NCBI GenBank assembly: GCA_002007295.1
Contig: LNZM01000069.1
Location: forward strand, 1-47,493
DNA from: Candidatus Epulonipiscioides saccharophilum
GTDB lineage: Bacteria > Bacillota > Clostridia > Lachnospirales > Cellulosilyticaceae
Direction: 5' to 3'
DNA: 47,493 nt
Part shown: one piece after another, positions 18,116 through 28,523 of the stretch
Layout: each line of letters starts with the position of its first letter
How positions within the stretch are numbered: position 1 is the stretch's first letter
The notes under the pieces: generated by a model
The model's input: only the letters and a program-made list of their open reading frames with translations
Databases searched by the model: none
What the model was told of the DNA's origin: nothing
Position numbers and translations under genes: made by a program

Positions 18116-20467
18116 ATGAAAAAAGCAAGCTTTATTATTGCATTAATGTTAGCAATGGTTGGATGTAGCGGTGAAACTGAAGAAGCTAGTGTTTTAGTAT
18201 CGGATTTAGTAAATCCAATACAGGCAGAAAATACTGAAGAAAAAGTTGAAGAGAAAGTTGAAACTCCAAAATTACCTGAGACAGCTATAGAAGATAACAG
18301 GGTAGAAACAGAAATCAAGAAAGAAATAGTTATTGTAGAAGAAAAGAGGACTCAACCTATGGAAATCCATGTTTATTCTACAGAAGTACCTTGGAATGAA
18401 TCGCTAGAAAAATTAGAAAGCGACCTAGCTATAGAAGAAGCAAAAGAGTTTGCTAGCATAAATGCAGCCTTAACTTCTGCGATCGAAGGAGATACTATTA
18501 TAGTTCATGAAGGCCTTTATCGTGAAATGTTAAATATAAAGAAAGACAATATCACAATCAAAGCTGCAGAAAACGAATACGTATTAATTTCTGGAAACGA
18601 GCTTGTAGAAGGATTTGTTCCGGATAAAGAAAGATCCGGCGTTTATATAGTGGATGTACCGGCCAATTATAAGACTACAACATTGCCATTTAGCCAAGTT
18701 TTTGCAAATGGATCCGTACAAACTATGGCAAGGTTTCCGAATTTAACGATGGACGATATGATGATGCCAATCGAAGAAGGTGGCGGATACGGAGAGATTA
18801 CGAAAATTTACAAAGATGCTGGAACACTAGAAGCAAATATAGAATTTTCACATGAAGAATTACCGGATGTAGATTTAACAGGAGGAATATTTAGAGGGAT
18901 TATAGGCAAAAATCGTGAATATGCTTTAGGAGAAGTAGTGGCCACAGAAGGCAAGAAAGTAACTTTTACAGGAACAAACAGTGCCTGGAAACATACAAAT
19001 TCTGTAGGTCCGAAAGCATACGGATTCGGATATGGATTTGTAACGCATAAAAATTTAATTGATATACCCGGTGAGTGGTATGTAGAAAGTGGAAAAATCT
19101 ATTATATGCCAGATGGAGAAATTAGAGATTTAGAAGTAGAAATGCAAGTAAGAGCACATGTATTGCAAATGAATAATGTAGACAATACAGTTTTAGAAAA
19201 TTTAAATTTTGTAGCTGGCGCAGCATTGATTAAATCATCCGATAATTCAACCATTGAAGGTTGTACATTTAGGTATTTAAAACCTTTCTATATGTTAAAT
19301 GGATATGGAATGTCGGATTCGGCACAAACAGGAGTGTACATTGAGAACAGTGAAAATAACACGTTCAAAGATACATATTTAGGACACACATGGGGAACAG
19401 GATTTTATGTAGCAGGAGGAGACGGAAACAAATTTTATAATTGTATAATGGAAGACATTGGATGGATAGGGACGTTTACAGCTGGGATTTATTCATCTGG
19501 AGATAACACGCATATAGAAGACTGCACATTTAGGGATAATGGCCGTTTTCAGATTAGGGTAGATAAGGACATTAAAATAGATGTTCTACATTCGACGTTT
19601 GAGCGAGCTATGAAACTAGGTGAGGATGCTGGTCCGTTAGAGTTTACTAGCACAGGAAAAATAGCACCGTTAGATTTAAAAGGATCTGAAATAGCCTATA
19701 ATCAAGTATTTGATTTAAGGGGTATACCGGTAAGTTCGGGCGGAAATCCACGTCAATTTGTAGTAGCTTTTTACATGGAAGATGTAAATAATTACACAGC
19801 GCACCATAATTTAATTTACGATATGGAAGCACCAGTTTATACGGAAGGATTTTTAAAAGGATTTGAAGGAGACAATATTTTCCTATATATGGGTCCACGA
19901 TATAATCAAATGACTAAGCCAGTAAATTATTATAATAATACAGCATGGGATTATGTGCGAAACATCAATGTTTGGAATATCGAAATAGCAAATCATGCTG
20001 AATTAGTAGCCGGTGGATTAAAACAAGAAGGTAATACAGGAAGTTTAGATGATGGCCATTTTGCAAATAATCTTTTCAATGAAGGTCCATTTAGCTTAAG
20101 CTGGTACACTCAAGATCTTAAACCTACTGGCGGTAAGATTGTGAATGTACCTAATCCGGATGCATCTTGGAAGAATATCACAACAGATAGTATGGACGAA
20201 TATTTTGAACATGGTGAAAAAATAGGATATTTCTTCAATCCAGAAAACAATATGATGCTAGACTTAGAAACAGGGGCCGAAAATTATATGGACGCAGATA
20301 ATGGAGATTTCAGACTAGCAGAAGATTCGCCGGCTAAAGGTGCGGGCATACCAATAGAAGGCATTACATCTTCGGACACGCCAGATTTAGGAGCGCTAGA
20401 AGGTAGCGACTACGTTTTATCTGCTGGCGCAAAGTTAAAGGTTAGAGATTTCAAAGAAATCAGATAA
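18116..20467 (+). CDS. BH2: beta-helix surface lipoprotein
   Basis: 783 residues, lipobox AMVGC with Cys17, then a charged linker (about 18-80; EEKVEEKVETPKLPE). Clade 1. Distinctive is an insert after PWNES, LEKLESDLAIEEAKEFA, shared almost exactly with BH11, which makes the two closest relatives although 27 kb apart. Other landmarks are VEGDTIIVHEGLYRE-like opening (IEGDTIIVHEGLYRE), QVFANGSVQTMARFPNLT, DIPGEWYVESGKIYYMP, GEDAGPLEFTSTGKIAPL, NYTAHHNLIYDM and tail GALEGSDYVLSAGAKL. Ribosome site AGGAGG ends 6-7 bases before ATG. Likely an outer-surface polysaccharide enzyme or binder; no substrate can be assigned. Confidence 0.85.
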   Translation: MKKASFIIALMLAMVGCSGETEEASVLVSDLVNPIQAENTEEKVEEKVETPKLPETAIEDNRVETEIKKEIVIVEEKRTQPMEIHVYSTEVPWNESLEKLESDLAIEEAKEFASINAALTSAIEGDTIIVHEGLYREMLNIKKDNITIKAAENEYVLISGNELVEGFVPDKERSGVYIVDVPANYKTTTLPFSQVFANGSVQTMARFPNLTMDDMMMPIEEGGGYGEITKIYKDAGTLEANIEFSHEELPDVDLTGGIFRGIIGKNREYALGEVVATEGKKVTFTGTNSAWKHTNSVGPKAYGFGYGFVTHKNLIDIPGEWYVESGKIYYMPDGEIRDLEVEMQVRAHVLQMNNVDNTVLENLNFVAGAALIKSSDNSTIEGCTFRYLKPFYMLNGYGMSDSAQTGVYIENSENNTFKDTYLGHTWGTGFYVAGGDGNKFYNCIMEDIGWIGTFTAGIYSSGDNTHIEDCTFRDNGRFQIRVDKDIKIDVLHSTFERAMKLGEDAGPLEFTSTGKIAPLDLKGSEIAYNQVFDLRGIPVSSGGNPRQFVVAFYMEDVNNYTAHHNLIYDMEAPVYTEGFLKGFEGDNIFLYMGPRYNQMTKPVNYYNNTAWDYVRNINVWNIEIANHAELVAGGLKQEGNTGSLDDGHFANNLFNEGPFSLSWYTQDLKPTGGKIVNVPNPDASWKNITTDSMDEYFEHGEKIGYFFNPENNMMLDLETGAENYMDADNGDFRLAEDSPAKGAGIPIEGITSSDTPDLGALEGSDYVLSAGAKLKVRDFKEIR

Positions 20468-20496
20468 TGACATAGGCATATTTTATTTCTTTAAAT

Positions 20497-20705
20497 AATA
20501 AGATAATAATATAGCTATATTTTTTATGCAATAAGATAATGATATAGCTATATTTTTTTAGCAATAAGATAATGATGTAGATATTTTTTTTATGCAATAA
20601 GATAATGATATAGCTATATTTTTTTAGCAATAAGATAATGATATAGCTATATTTTTTTAGCAATAAGATAATGATGTAGCTGTATTTTTTTAAGCAATAA
20701 GATTT
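20497..20705. repeat. 33-bp tandem repeat array (six full units and a stub)
   Basis: Units start at 20497, 20530, 20563, 20596, 20629 and 20662, each opening aataagataat; a partial unit starts at 20696. Four full units carry the palindrome atatagctatat followed by T6-7; two have diverged (gatgtagatat, gatgtagctgtat). Each unit resembles a weak AT-only terminator. It sits between BH2 and BH3, exactly where clade 1 gives way to clade 2. Confidence 0.93.
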
Positions 20706-20735
20706 TAAATTTTAAACTAAGGAGAGAATGAAATA

Positions 20736-23090
20736 ATGAATAAAAAATTAATAGCAACCTTAATGATGTCTATGTTTTTAGTAGGATGTGGTGGTTCGCA
20801 AGAAACTACAACGGACGTAGTAACAACCGAAGTAAGCAAGACCGAAGAAAAAACAGAGACGGATCCAGTTGAAGAAATAAAACCTACTGAAGTAGTGGAT
20901 CCGGCTGTAGCTGAAATTAAAGTAACCGAAGAGAAGCCAGTAGAAGAGAAGCCGGTAGTTGTAAAAAAGACGACTTCTTTATTTACAAAGCGTACAGAAA
21001 ATCTGGAGATGCATGTCTATGGAGCCGAGGTTCCTTGGGGTGAAGTGAAAACTGATTTGCCAGAAGGTAGTTATACATCAATCGCTGCCGCATTGAATAA
21101 TGCGATAGACGGAGACACGATAATAGTACATGAGGGCGTATATCGTGAAGCGCTAAATGTAAAGAAGGACAATTTATTAATCAAAAATTTTGAAGACGAT
21201 TACGTTTTAGTAACTGGCTCAGAAATTGTTACAGGCTGGACACCAGCTACGGATCATCCAACACCGGGCGTAATGATGGCACCAGCACATGAGAGATGGG
21301 CCAAAGCTACAACAGACTATACGCAAGTATTTGTAAATGGTGAGATGGGTGAAATGGCTAAGCATCCGAACCGAACAAATGAATCTAAGATGAATCCATC
21401 GGAACAAGGAAGTGGTTTTGACGAGGTATCTAACATTTTTAAAAATGCTAATGAGCCAGGAAACGTAACATTTAATAATGGATTACCTGATGTAGATTTA
21501 ACAGGCGGAATATTTAGAGGTGCTATCGGAAAAGCAAGAGAATATCCGAGAGCAATAATAGTTGGCAACGAAGGTGATACAGTGCAATTTGAGGCTGTAA
21601 ATACACAGCACTGGACGTTAGAAAATGCTATACCGAGTACATATCACAAATTCGGATTTGCATCTGTAATGCATAAAAACTTAATAGACGTACCGGGTGA
21701 ATGGTATCTCGAAGATGATATAGTATACTACTTACCAGAAGACGGACAAAAAATGGAAGATTTAATGGTAGAAATGCAGGTACGAGAAAAAGTACTAATA
21801 ATGAATAATGTAGAGAACGTTTTAATAGAGGGAATAAATTTCAAAGCCGGAAATGCTGACATAAACAACGTGGATAAAATGGTCATGGATGAATGTTCAT
21901 TTAGATATTTGCATCCAGTATGGTTACCGAAGCAATATGGACAAAATCAAAGTAATCCGACAGGAATAGAGATAATAAATTCTAACGATAATGTATTTAA
22001 GAATACGTATGTAGCGCACACTTGGGGTAATGGATTCTCTGTAATGGGCGGAAAAGGCAATACATTTACAAACTGTATAATAGAAGATATTGGATGGATA
22101 GGAATATTTACAGCAGGAATAATGGTAAAATCCGATGAGACAAGAATAGAAGATTGTACGTTTAGAGAGAATGGAAGATTCCAAGTTAGATTTGAGCATC
22201 ATGGAAAAGTGGACATAATACACAACGAATTTATTGGAGCTATGAGCATGACAGAGGATGCTGGAGCAATATCATCGGAGAGCACAGGCTGGATTGGGCC
22301 ATTAAACATGAAAGACTCAGAGATAGCCTATAATAAGATACATGATGTAAAAGGAGTGCCGGTATCATCGGGAGGATATTTGCGACAATTTATGTTAGGG
22401 CTTTATCTAGAAGATATAGAGCATTACACAGCGCATCACAATTTAATTTATGATATAAGAGCTGACAATTATGAAACGGATTTACCTCTAGAACGTCGTG
22501 GAGCCATGATATATATGGGGCCAAGATACAATGCTATGTATAATCCGATAAAGTTCTATAACAATACAGCATGGAACGTGGACAAAACATTTAACCTATG
22601 GAATATAGAGATAGCAAATCATGCTGAATTAGTAGAAGGAGGATTAAAACAAGAAGCAGCGACTGGATTAATGGAAAATGGACATTTTGCTAATAATATA
22701 ATGCCGGTGGCCGAAAATATTTTAAGTTATGTTGCGCAAAATATTACACCAACAGGAGGAACTATAAACTATGTATCAGTGAATCCGCCTAAAAGTTTAA
22801 TTACAACAAATTTAGATGAATTTTTCACTTATATGCAAACAGTAGGGTATAATTTTAATCCTGAAAACAATTATGCGTTTGAAATGGAAACAGCGACTGA
22901 TCATTTTGTGGATGCAGCAAACGGAGATTTTGCACTTAGCGAAAATTCACCAGCATACCAAGGTGGCATAGTAATAGAAGGAATTACGTCCTCTGAAAAT
23001 CCAGATGCGGGGGCATTAGAAGGTGGCGGATACGTGTTAACCGCTGGTTCAACATTAGAAATTCCAAAGTTTAAAGAAATAATAGAATAG
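20736..23090 (+). CDS. BH3: beta-helix surface lipoprotein
   Basis: 784 residues, first of clade 2. Signal MNKKLIATLMMSMFLVGC with Cys18 and a Glu/Val/Lys linker containing VEEKPVEEKPVVVKK. The domain starts MHVYGAEVPWGE. Clade 2 landmarks are GWTPATDHPTPGVMMAP (an insert absent in clade 1), MAKHPNRT, NEPGNVTFNNGLPDVDL, DVPGEWYLEDDIVYYLPE, TEDAGAISSESTGWIGPL, YETDLPLERRGAM and tail GALEGGGYVLTAGSTLEIP. The N-terminal two thirds is nearly the same as BH5, while the last third matches BH4. AAGGAGAG at 20719-20726 sets ATG 20736. Role inferred as for BH1. Confidence 0.85.
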   Translation: MNKKLIATLMMSMFLVGCGGSQETTTDVVTTEVSKTEEKTETDPVEEIKPTEVVDPAVAEIKVTEEKPVEEKPVVVKKTTSLFTKRTENLEMHVYGAEVPWGEVKTDLPEGSYTSIAAALNNAIDGDTIIVHEGVYREALNVKKDNLLIKNFEDDYVLVTGSEIVTGWTPATDHPTPGVMMAPAHERWAKATTDYTQVFVNGEMGEMAKHPNRTNESKMNPSEQGSGFDEVSNIFKNANEPGNVTFNNGLPDVDLTGGIFRGAIGKAREYPRAIIVGNEGDTVQFEAVNTQHWTLENAIPSTYHKFGFASVMHKNLIDVPGEWYLEDDIVYYLPEDGQKMEDLMVEMQVREKVLIMNNVENVLIEGINFKAGNADINNVDKMVMDECSFRYLHPVWLPKQYGQNQSNPTGIEIINSNDNVFKNTYVAHTWGNGFSVMGGKGNTFTNCIIEDIGWIGIFTAGIMVKSDETRIEDCTFRENGRFQVRFEHHGKVDIIHNEFIGAMSMTEDAGAISSESTGWIGPLNMKDSEIAYNKIHDVKGVPVSSGGYLRQFMLGLYLEDIEHYTAHHNLIYDIRADNYETDLPLERRGAMIYMGPRYNAMYNPIKFYNNTAWNVDKTFNLWNIEIANHAELVEGGLKQEAATGLMENGHFANNIMPVAENILSYVAQNITPTGGTINYVSVNPPKSLITTNLDEFFTYMQTVGYNFNPENNYAFEMETATDHFVDAANGDFALSENSPAYQGGIVIEGITSSENPDAGALEGGGYVLTAGSTLEIPKFKEIIE

Positions 23091-23130
23091 CCAGATGGAA
23101 TAGGAATAATATCTAAGTTGTTGGCCATGG

Positions 23131-23243
23131 CTCTCCTTCTAGGAGAGCTGCCAGCGAAGATGACTGAGAGGTTAAAGAGCTGTCAGTGAAGTTGACTGAG
23201 AGGTTGAGAGCGGGCGCACTTTGCCAAGTTGACTGAGAGATTA
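23131..23243 (+). repeat. Stem-loop repeat cluster between BH3 and BH4
   Basis: A hairpin ctctcc-ttcta-ggagag (23131-23147) is followed by three imperfect copies of a unit around tgtcag-gaag-ttgactgagaggtt. The same unit recurs in most intergenic gaps downstream (for example 25868-25905, 31999-32036, 42245-42280, 44780-44806), often as the small stem gtcagc-gaa-gctgac. Confidence 0.75.
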
Positions 23244-23269
23244 GGAATTTAAATACGGGAGAATAATCC

Positions 23270-25633
23270 ATGAATAAAAAATTAATAGCAGCCCTAATGA
23301 TGTCTATGTTCTTAATAGGGTGTAGCGGATCTGAAGAAACAACCAACACAGATACAATCGAAGTAGTAGAATCGAATGAAATTGTCGAGAAAGTGGAGAG
23401 TAGCATAATCGAAAGTGAGGAGACAGAAGAAAAGTTGATAGAAGAAAAATTAGTAGAAGAAAAGCCAGCCGAAGTAAAGTCTGTAAAAAAAAAACCGGCT
23501 GTAGTAAAGAGTTCATTGTTTGAAAAGCGTACGGAAAATATAGAGATGCATATTTACGGAGCCGAGGTTCCTTGGGGCGAACCGAAGATGGACTTGCCCG
23601 AAGATAGTTATACATCCATTGCTGTAGCTTTGAATAATGCGATAGCCGGAGATACGATAATAGTACATGAAGGAGTTTATAGAGAAGCACTTAACATAAA
23701 GTTCGATAATATAACAATTAAAAATTTTGAAGATGATTATGTTTTAGTAACCGGAACAGAGTTAGTTACAGGGTGGCAGCCAGCATTAGATCATCCGACT
23801 CCGGGAGTTATGGTGGCACCAGTAAATGAAAGATGGGCCAAAGCTACGACAGACTTCACTCAAGTTTTTGTAAATGGTAAGATGGGCGAAATGGGTAGGC
23901 ATCCGAATAGAACGCTAGATTCCATGATGATGCCAACAATAGAAGGTGGAGGATACGACGAAGTATCTAGCATTTATAAAAATGCAAATGAGCCAGGTAA
24001 CGTAACTTTTAATAATGGACTTCCAGATTTAGATTTAGTCGGTGGACTATTTAGAGGATTAATCGGAAAAGCTCGAGAATATGCTATAGGACATGTAGTA
24101 GCAAAAGAAGGAGATAAAATACAGTTTGAAGCAGTAAGCAAGAATAATTGGTCAAATGAAGCTAGCATAGTGGCTGAATCGTATCACAAGTTTGGATTTG
24201 GAACTATAATGCATAAGAATTTAATAGATGTACCGGGCGAATGGTTTTTAGAAGATAATTTATTATATTATTTGCCAGAAGACGGACAAGAGATGACCGA
24301 TTTAATTGTAGAAATGCAAGTCCGAGAAAAAGTTCTCTTAATTAATAATGCGGATAATGTATTAATAGAAGGAATAAATTTTAAGGCGGGTAATGCTAGC
24401 ATAAAAAATATGAATGATTCAAAAATAATAGATTGTTCATTAAGATATCTACATCCATTTTGGTTAACGACAGGGTATGCACAGGGATCGGTAAATCCTA
24501 CGGGTATATGGGTTGAAAATTCAGATGGCAATATATTTGAAGATACGTACATAGCTCATACATGGGGAACCGGACTAGTATTGATAAGCGGGCAAGGAAA
24601 TACTGTTAAAAATTGTATAATAGAAGACATTGGATGGTTAGGTGCATTTAGTTCGGGAATCTACACCGAGGCCGATGAGACAAGAATAGAAGATTGTACA
24701 TTTAGAGATAATGGAAGGTCGCAAGTTAGAGTCCGAGCACATGGAAAGAAAACGGATATAGTCCACAATGAATTTGTTGGAGCTATGAGAATGACAGAGG
24801 ATTCTGGAGCTATAGCAGCGGAGAGTACCGGATGGGTGGGGCCTTTAAATATGAAAGGATCAGAGATAGCCTACAATAAAATACATGATGTACAAGGATT
24901 GCCAGTGTCTTCGGGAGCCTACGTAAGACAATTTATGTTAGGGCTGTATTTAGAAGATACGGATGATTACACAGCACATCACAATTTAATTTACGATATA
25001 AGAGCTGACAATTATGAAACGGATTTGCCACTAGAACGTTTTGGCGGAATGCTTTACATGGGGCCGAGATATAATGCGATGCATGATCCGGTAAATTTTT
25101 ATAATAATACAGCATGGAATATAGAGAAAGTCATAAATGTTTGGAATATAGAAATAGCTAATCATGAAGAATTATTGGCCGAAGGATTAAAGCAAAAAGA
25201 TGCTACGGGATTGATGAGTGATGGACACTTTGCCAATAATATAATACAAACAGGAATTTGTGATTTAAGTTATATGGCTCAAAATATCACGCATACTGGT
25301 GGCAGAATATCTGGTGCTACAGTAGAAGGTGGGCCTAAAGGTCTGATAACAAATGATTTAACGGAATTTTTTGAGCATGCAGCTACAGTAGGATGTCAAT
25401 TTAATCCTGAAAATAATTATACATTTGGATTAGAAACAGCGACCGAACATTTTGTGGATGTAGCAAACGGAGATTTTGCGCTTAACGAAAATTCTCCAGC
25501 ATATCAAGGTGGTGTAGTGATAGAAGGAATCACCTCGTCGATTAATCCGGATGCGGGAGCATTAGAAGGTGGCGGATACGTATTAACCGCTGGTTCAACA
25601 TTAGAAATTCCAGAATTTAAGGAAATACGCTAG
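23270..25633 (+). CDS. BH4: beta-helix surface lipoprotein (variant core motif)
   Basis: 787 residues, clade 2, lipobox FLIGC with Cys18 and the longest linker of its group (EEKLIEEKLVEEKPAEVKS). The N-terminal two thirds matches BH6 (EDSYTSIA, GWQPA-DHPT, MGRHPNRTLDSMM, ASIKN-NDSK), whereas the last third matches BH3 (YETDLPLER, ATEHFVDVANGDFAL). It is the only array member with EDSG instead of EDAG (510-513), and the preceding rung reads NGRSQVRV where all others have Phe. Two changes at otherwise fixed positions suggest altered activity. ATG 23270 has GGGAGA upstream, a weaker site than its neighbours. Confidence 0.85.
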   Translation: MNKKLIAALMMSMFLIGCSGSEETTNTDTIEVVESNEIVEKVESSIIESEETEEKLIEEKLVEEKPAEVKSVKKKPAVVKSSLFEKRTENIEMHIYGAEVPWGEPKMDLPEDSYTSIAVALNNAIAGDTIIVHEGVYREALNIKFDNITIKNFEDDYVLVTGTELVTGWQPALDHPTPGVMVAPVNERWAKATTDFTQVFVNGKMGEMGRHPNRTLDSMMMPTIEGGGYDEVSSIYKNANEPGNVTFNNGLPDLDLVGGLFRGLIGKAREYAIGHVVAKEGDKIQFEAVSKNNWSNEASIVAESYHKFGFGTIMHKNLIDVPGEWFLEDNLLYYLPEDGQEMTDLIVEMQVREKVLLINNADNVLIEGINFKAGNASIKNMNDSKIIDCSLRYLHPFWLTTGYAQGSVNPTGIWVENSDGNIFEDTYIAHTWGTGLVLISGQGNTVKNCIIEDIGWLGAFSSGIYTEADETRIEDCTFRDNGRSQVRVRAHGKKTDIVHNEFVGAMRMTEDSGAIAAESTGWVGPLNMKGSEIAYNKIHDVQGLPVSSGAYVRQFMLGLYLEDTDDYTAHHNLIYDIRADNYETDLPLERFGGMLYMGPRYNAMHDPVNFYNNTAWNIEKVINVWNIEIANHEELLAEGLKQKDATGLMSDGHFANNIIQTGICDLSYMAQNITHTGGRISGATVEGGPKGLITNDLTEFFEHAATVGCQFNPENNYTFGLETATEHFVDVANGDFALNENSPAYQGGVVIEGITSSINPDAGALEGGGYVLTAGSTLEIPEFKEIR

Positions 25634-25915
25634 GGGGCTATCGAATTAACAAGCTAAGAATACCCTTCAATCTGTTTCACTACAGTGCGCTTATAAGTCC
25701 AACTCTCTCCGTTACTTCGTGATACTTACCTTGGAGAGAGAGGCTATAGCGGGGAAGCGGTGCCTCCCTCCGGGAGAGAGGTGTCAGCGTTAGCTGGCGG
25801 AGGGAGAAAGCGTGTATAAAAGTTTTTGTTGCTACAAAGACAAATTATAATTTTAAGTTGTTAGTGCGACAGCCCCTGTCAACGAAGTTGACCGAGAGGC
25901 TAGAGGTCGAATAAT
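25634..25915. repeat. Composite repeat region between BH4 and BH5
   Basis: It holds, in order: a partial stem-loop repeat (gggggctatcgaattaacaa at 25633-25652), a caatctgtttcacta block related to sequences near 39580 and 42060, a MITE-like core at 25748-25830 (gaggtgtcagcgttagct, ggcggagggagaaagcgtg), and a gcgacagcccctgtca-type unit at 25868-25905. No gene is visible. Confidence 0.7.
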
Positions 25916-25932
25916 TAAAAGGAGAATAATTC

Positions 25933-28236
25933 ATGAGTAAAAAATTAATAGTAGCCCTAATGATGTCTATGTTCTTAATAGGGTGTAGCGGATCTGAAGA
26001 AACAAGTAACACAGAGACAATCGAAGTAGTAGAATCTAATAAAATTGTCGAAAAGGTGGATAGTAGCACAACCGGAAGTGAGAAAATAGAAGAAAAGACG
26101 GTAGTCGTAAAGACTTCATTATTTGAAAAGCGTACGGAAAATATAGAGATGCATGTCTATGGAGCCGAGGTTCCATGGGGTGAAGTAAAAACTGATTTGC
26201 CAGAAGGTAGTTATACATCAATTGCCACTGCTTTGAACAATGCGATAGACGGAGACACGATAATAGTACATGAGGGCGTATATAGAGAGGCTTTAAATAT
26301 AAAGAAGGATAACTTAGTAATAAAAAATTATGAAGACGATTATGTTTTAGTAACTGGTTCAGAAATTGTTACAGGTTGGACACCGGCTACGGATCATCCA
26401 ACACCGGGCGTAATGATGGCACCAGCACATGAAAAATGGGCCAAAGCGACAACGGACTACACTCAAGTATTTGCAAATGGTGTGATGGGCGAAATGGCTA
26501 AGCATCCGAACCGAACCAATGAATCTATGATGAATCCATCGGAAAAAGGAAGCGGTTTTGACGAGGTATCAAATATTTTCAAAAATGCGAATGAGCCAGG
26601 AAATGTAACCTTTAATAATGGGTTACCGGATGTAGATTTAACTGGAGGAATATTTAGAGGGGCCATAGGAAAGGCGAGAGAATATCCAAGAGGAATAATC
26701 GTTGGTAACGAAGGTGATACAGTGCAATTTCAAGCGGTAAATACACAGCACTGGACATTAGCAAATACGATACCGAGTACATATCACAAATTTGGATTTG
26801 CATCCGTAATGCACAAGAACTTAATAGATGTTCCGAACGAATGGTATTTAGAAGATGATATTCTATATTATTTACCAGAAGATGGCCAAAAAATGGAAGA
26901 TTTAATGATTGAGATGCAGGTACGAGAAAAAGTCTTAATCATGAATAACGTAGAGAACATTTTAATAGAAGGAATAAATTTTAAATCTGGCAATGCTGAT
27001 ATCAACAATGTAAAGAAAATGGTTGTAGATGAATGTTCATTTAGATATTTACATCCAGTATGGTTACCAACACAATATGGACAGAATCAGAGTAATCCAA
27101 CAGGAATAGAGATAATAAACTCCACTGATAATGTATTTAAGAATACGTATGTAGCGCACAATTGGGGCAACGGAATTTCAGTAGTAGGCGGAAAAGGAAA
27201 TACATTCACAAACTGCATTATAGAAGATATAGGATGGATAGGAATATTTACGGCAGGAATAATGGCAAGATCCGATGATACAAGAATAGAAGATTGTACA
27301 TTTAGAGAGAACGGAAGATTCCAAGTAAGATTTGAGCATCATGGAAAAGTGGACATAATACACAACGAATTTATTGGAGCTATGAGCATGACAGAGGATG
27401 CTGGCGCAATCTCATCGGAAAGTTCAGGATGGATAGGGCCATTAAACATGAAAGACTCAGAGATAGCCTATAATAAAATACATGATGTAAAGGGAGTTCC
27501 GGTATCATCTGGCGGATATTTTAAACAGTTTATGCTAGGAATATATTTAGAGGATATCGAAAATTACACAGCACATCACAATTTGATCTATGATATAGTA
27601 GCCGATAATTATGAAACAGAAATTCCAGGGCTATTAAGATCAGGTGCTATGCTTTATATCGGGCCAAGATATAATGCCATGCACAATCCGGTAAGGTTTT
27701 ATAATAATACAGCATGGAACGTGGATAAACTGATAAACATGTGGAGTATAGTAATAGCTAATCATGAGGAGTTATTGGCGAATGGATTAACTCAAGAAGA
27801 GGATAGAGGATTGATAAGTAACGGACACTTTGCAAATAATATAATGCCAACAGGCGAATTTGACATAAATCATATATCGCAGAATCTTACAGCGAACGGG
27901 GCCAAAATAAATAATGTTGCATTAGAAGGTCCGACAAAGAGTTTGATAACAAAGGATATGGATGAATTTTTTGAACATGTGTCTACAGTCGGGTATCAAT
28001 TAAATCCGGAAAACAATTATACATTAGATCCGGAAAAAGAGCTAGAATATTTTGTAGATCCGGATAATGGAGACTTCAACCTTAGAGAAGATTCGCCAGC
28101 ATACCAAGGTGGCGTAGTAATAGAAGGCATCACGTCATCGGACAATCCAGATGCGGGAGCATTAGAAGGTGGCGGATACGTCTTAACCGCTGGTTCAACA
28201 TTAGAAATTCCAAAGTTTAAAGAAATAATAGAATAA
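25933..28236 (+). CDS. BH5: beta-helix surface lipoprotein (mosaic)
   Basis: 767 residues, clade 2, lipobox FLIGC with Cys18 and a shorter linker. From VPWGEVKTDLPEGSYTS to about residue 530 it is nearly identical to BH3, including NTQHWTL, YGQNQSNPTGIEI and RFEHHGKVDIIHN. From GGYFKQFMLGIYLED (DNA near 27515) onward it matches BH6 instead: YETEIPGLLRSGAML, FVDPDNGDFNLREDSPAY. The switch is abrupt, as expected from gene conversion. PGEW has become PNEW here. AAAAGGAGA precedes ATG 25933. Function inferred as for the other surface members. Confidence 0.85.
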   Translation: MSKKLIVALMMSMFLIGCSGSEETSNTETIEVVESNKIVEKVDSSTTGSEKIEEKTVVVKTSLFEKRTENIEMHVYGAEVPWGEVKTDLPEGSYTSIATALNNAIDGDTIIVHEGVYREALNIKKDNLVIKNYEDDYVLVTGSEIVTGWTPATDHPTPGVMMAPAHEKWAKATTDYTQVFANGVMGEMAKHPNRTNESMMNPSEKGSGFDEVSNIFKNANEPGNVTFNNGLPDVDLTGGIFRGAIGKAREYPRGIIVGNEGDTVQFQAVNTQHWTLANTIPSTYHKFGFASVMHKNLIDVPNEWYLEDDILYYLPEDGQKMEDLMIEMQVREKVLIMNNVENILIEGINFKSGNADINNVKKMVVDECSFRYLHPVWLPTQYGQNQSNPTGIEIINSTDNVFKNTYVAHNWGNGISVVGGKGNTFTNCIIEDIGWIGIFTAGIMARSDDTRIEDCTFRENGRFQVRFEHHGKVDIIHNEFIGAMSMTEDAGAISSESSGWIGPLNMKDSEIAYNKIHDVKGVPVSSGGYFKQFMLGIYLEDIENYTAHHNLIYDIVADNYETEIPGLLRSGAMLYIGPRYNAMHNPVRFYNNTAWNVDKLINMWSIVIANHEELLANGLTQEEDRGLISNGHFANNIMPTGEFDINHISQNLTANGAKINNVALEGPTKSLITKDMDEFFEHVSTVGYQLNPENNYTLDPEKELEYFVDPDNGDFNLREDSPAYQGGVVIEGITSSDNPDAGALEGGGYVLTAGSTLEIPKFKEIIE

Positions 28237-28280
28237 CCATATGGAGTAGGAACAATATCTAAAGTGGTTGGCCAATGGAA

Positions 28281-28500
28281 CTGTCACAAAATTGCGGGGG
28301 AGGTGTCAGCGCTAGTTGACGGAGGGAGAAAGCGTGCATAAATTATAATTTTAAGTTGTTAGTGAGACAGTCTCAGTCAACTTCGTTGACTGAGAGGTTA
28401 AGAGTTGTCAGTAAAGTTGATTGATAGATTAAGAGCGGTCAGCAAAGTTGGTTGATAGGTTAAAGAGTTATCACTAAGTGATTGAGTGAGGGGTCAAGTA
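28281..28500. repeat. Repeat region between BH5 and BH6
   Basis: A MITE-like core at 28281-28341 (cacaaaattgcggg, ggtgtcagcg, ttgacggagggagaaagcg) is followed by a gtgagacagtctcagtcaac unit and several degenerate ttgactgagaggtt copies up to 28500. No gene is visible. Confidence 0.7.
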
Positions 28501-28523
28501 ATTAATTAATAAGGAGGAATTGT

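Noticed and set aside
20460-20663. Minus-strand frame with an 11-residue repeat (KKYSYIIILL)
   Set aside because: It is the 33-bp DNA repeat read in one frame; no ribosome site and a composition set by the AT repeats.
20497-20705. CRISPR array
   Set aside because: Units are directly adjacent with no spacers, the repeats are AT-only palindromes with T runs, and no cas genes are present.
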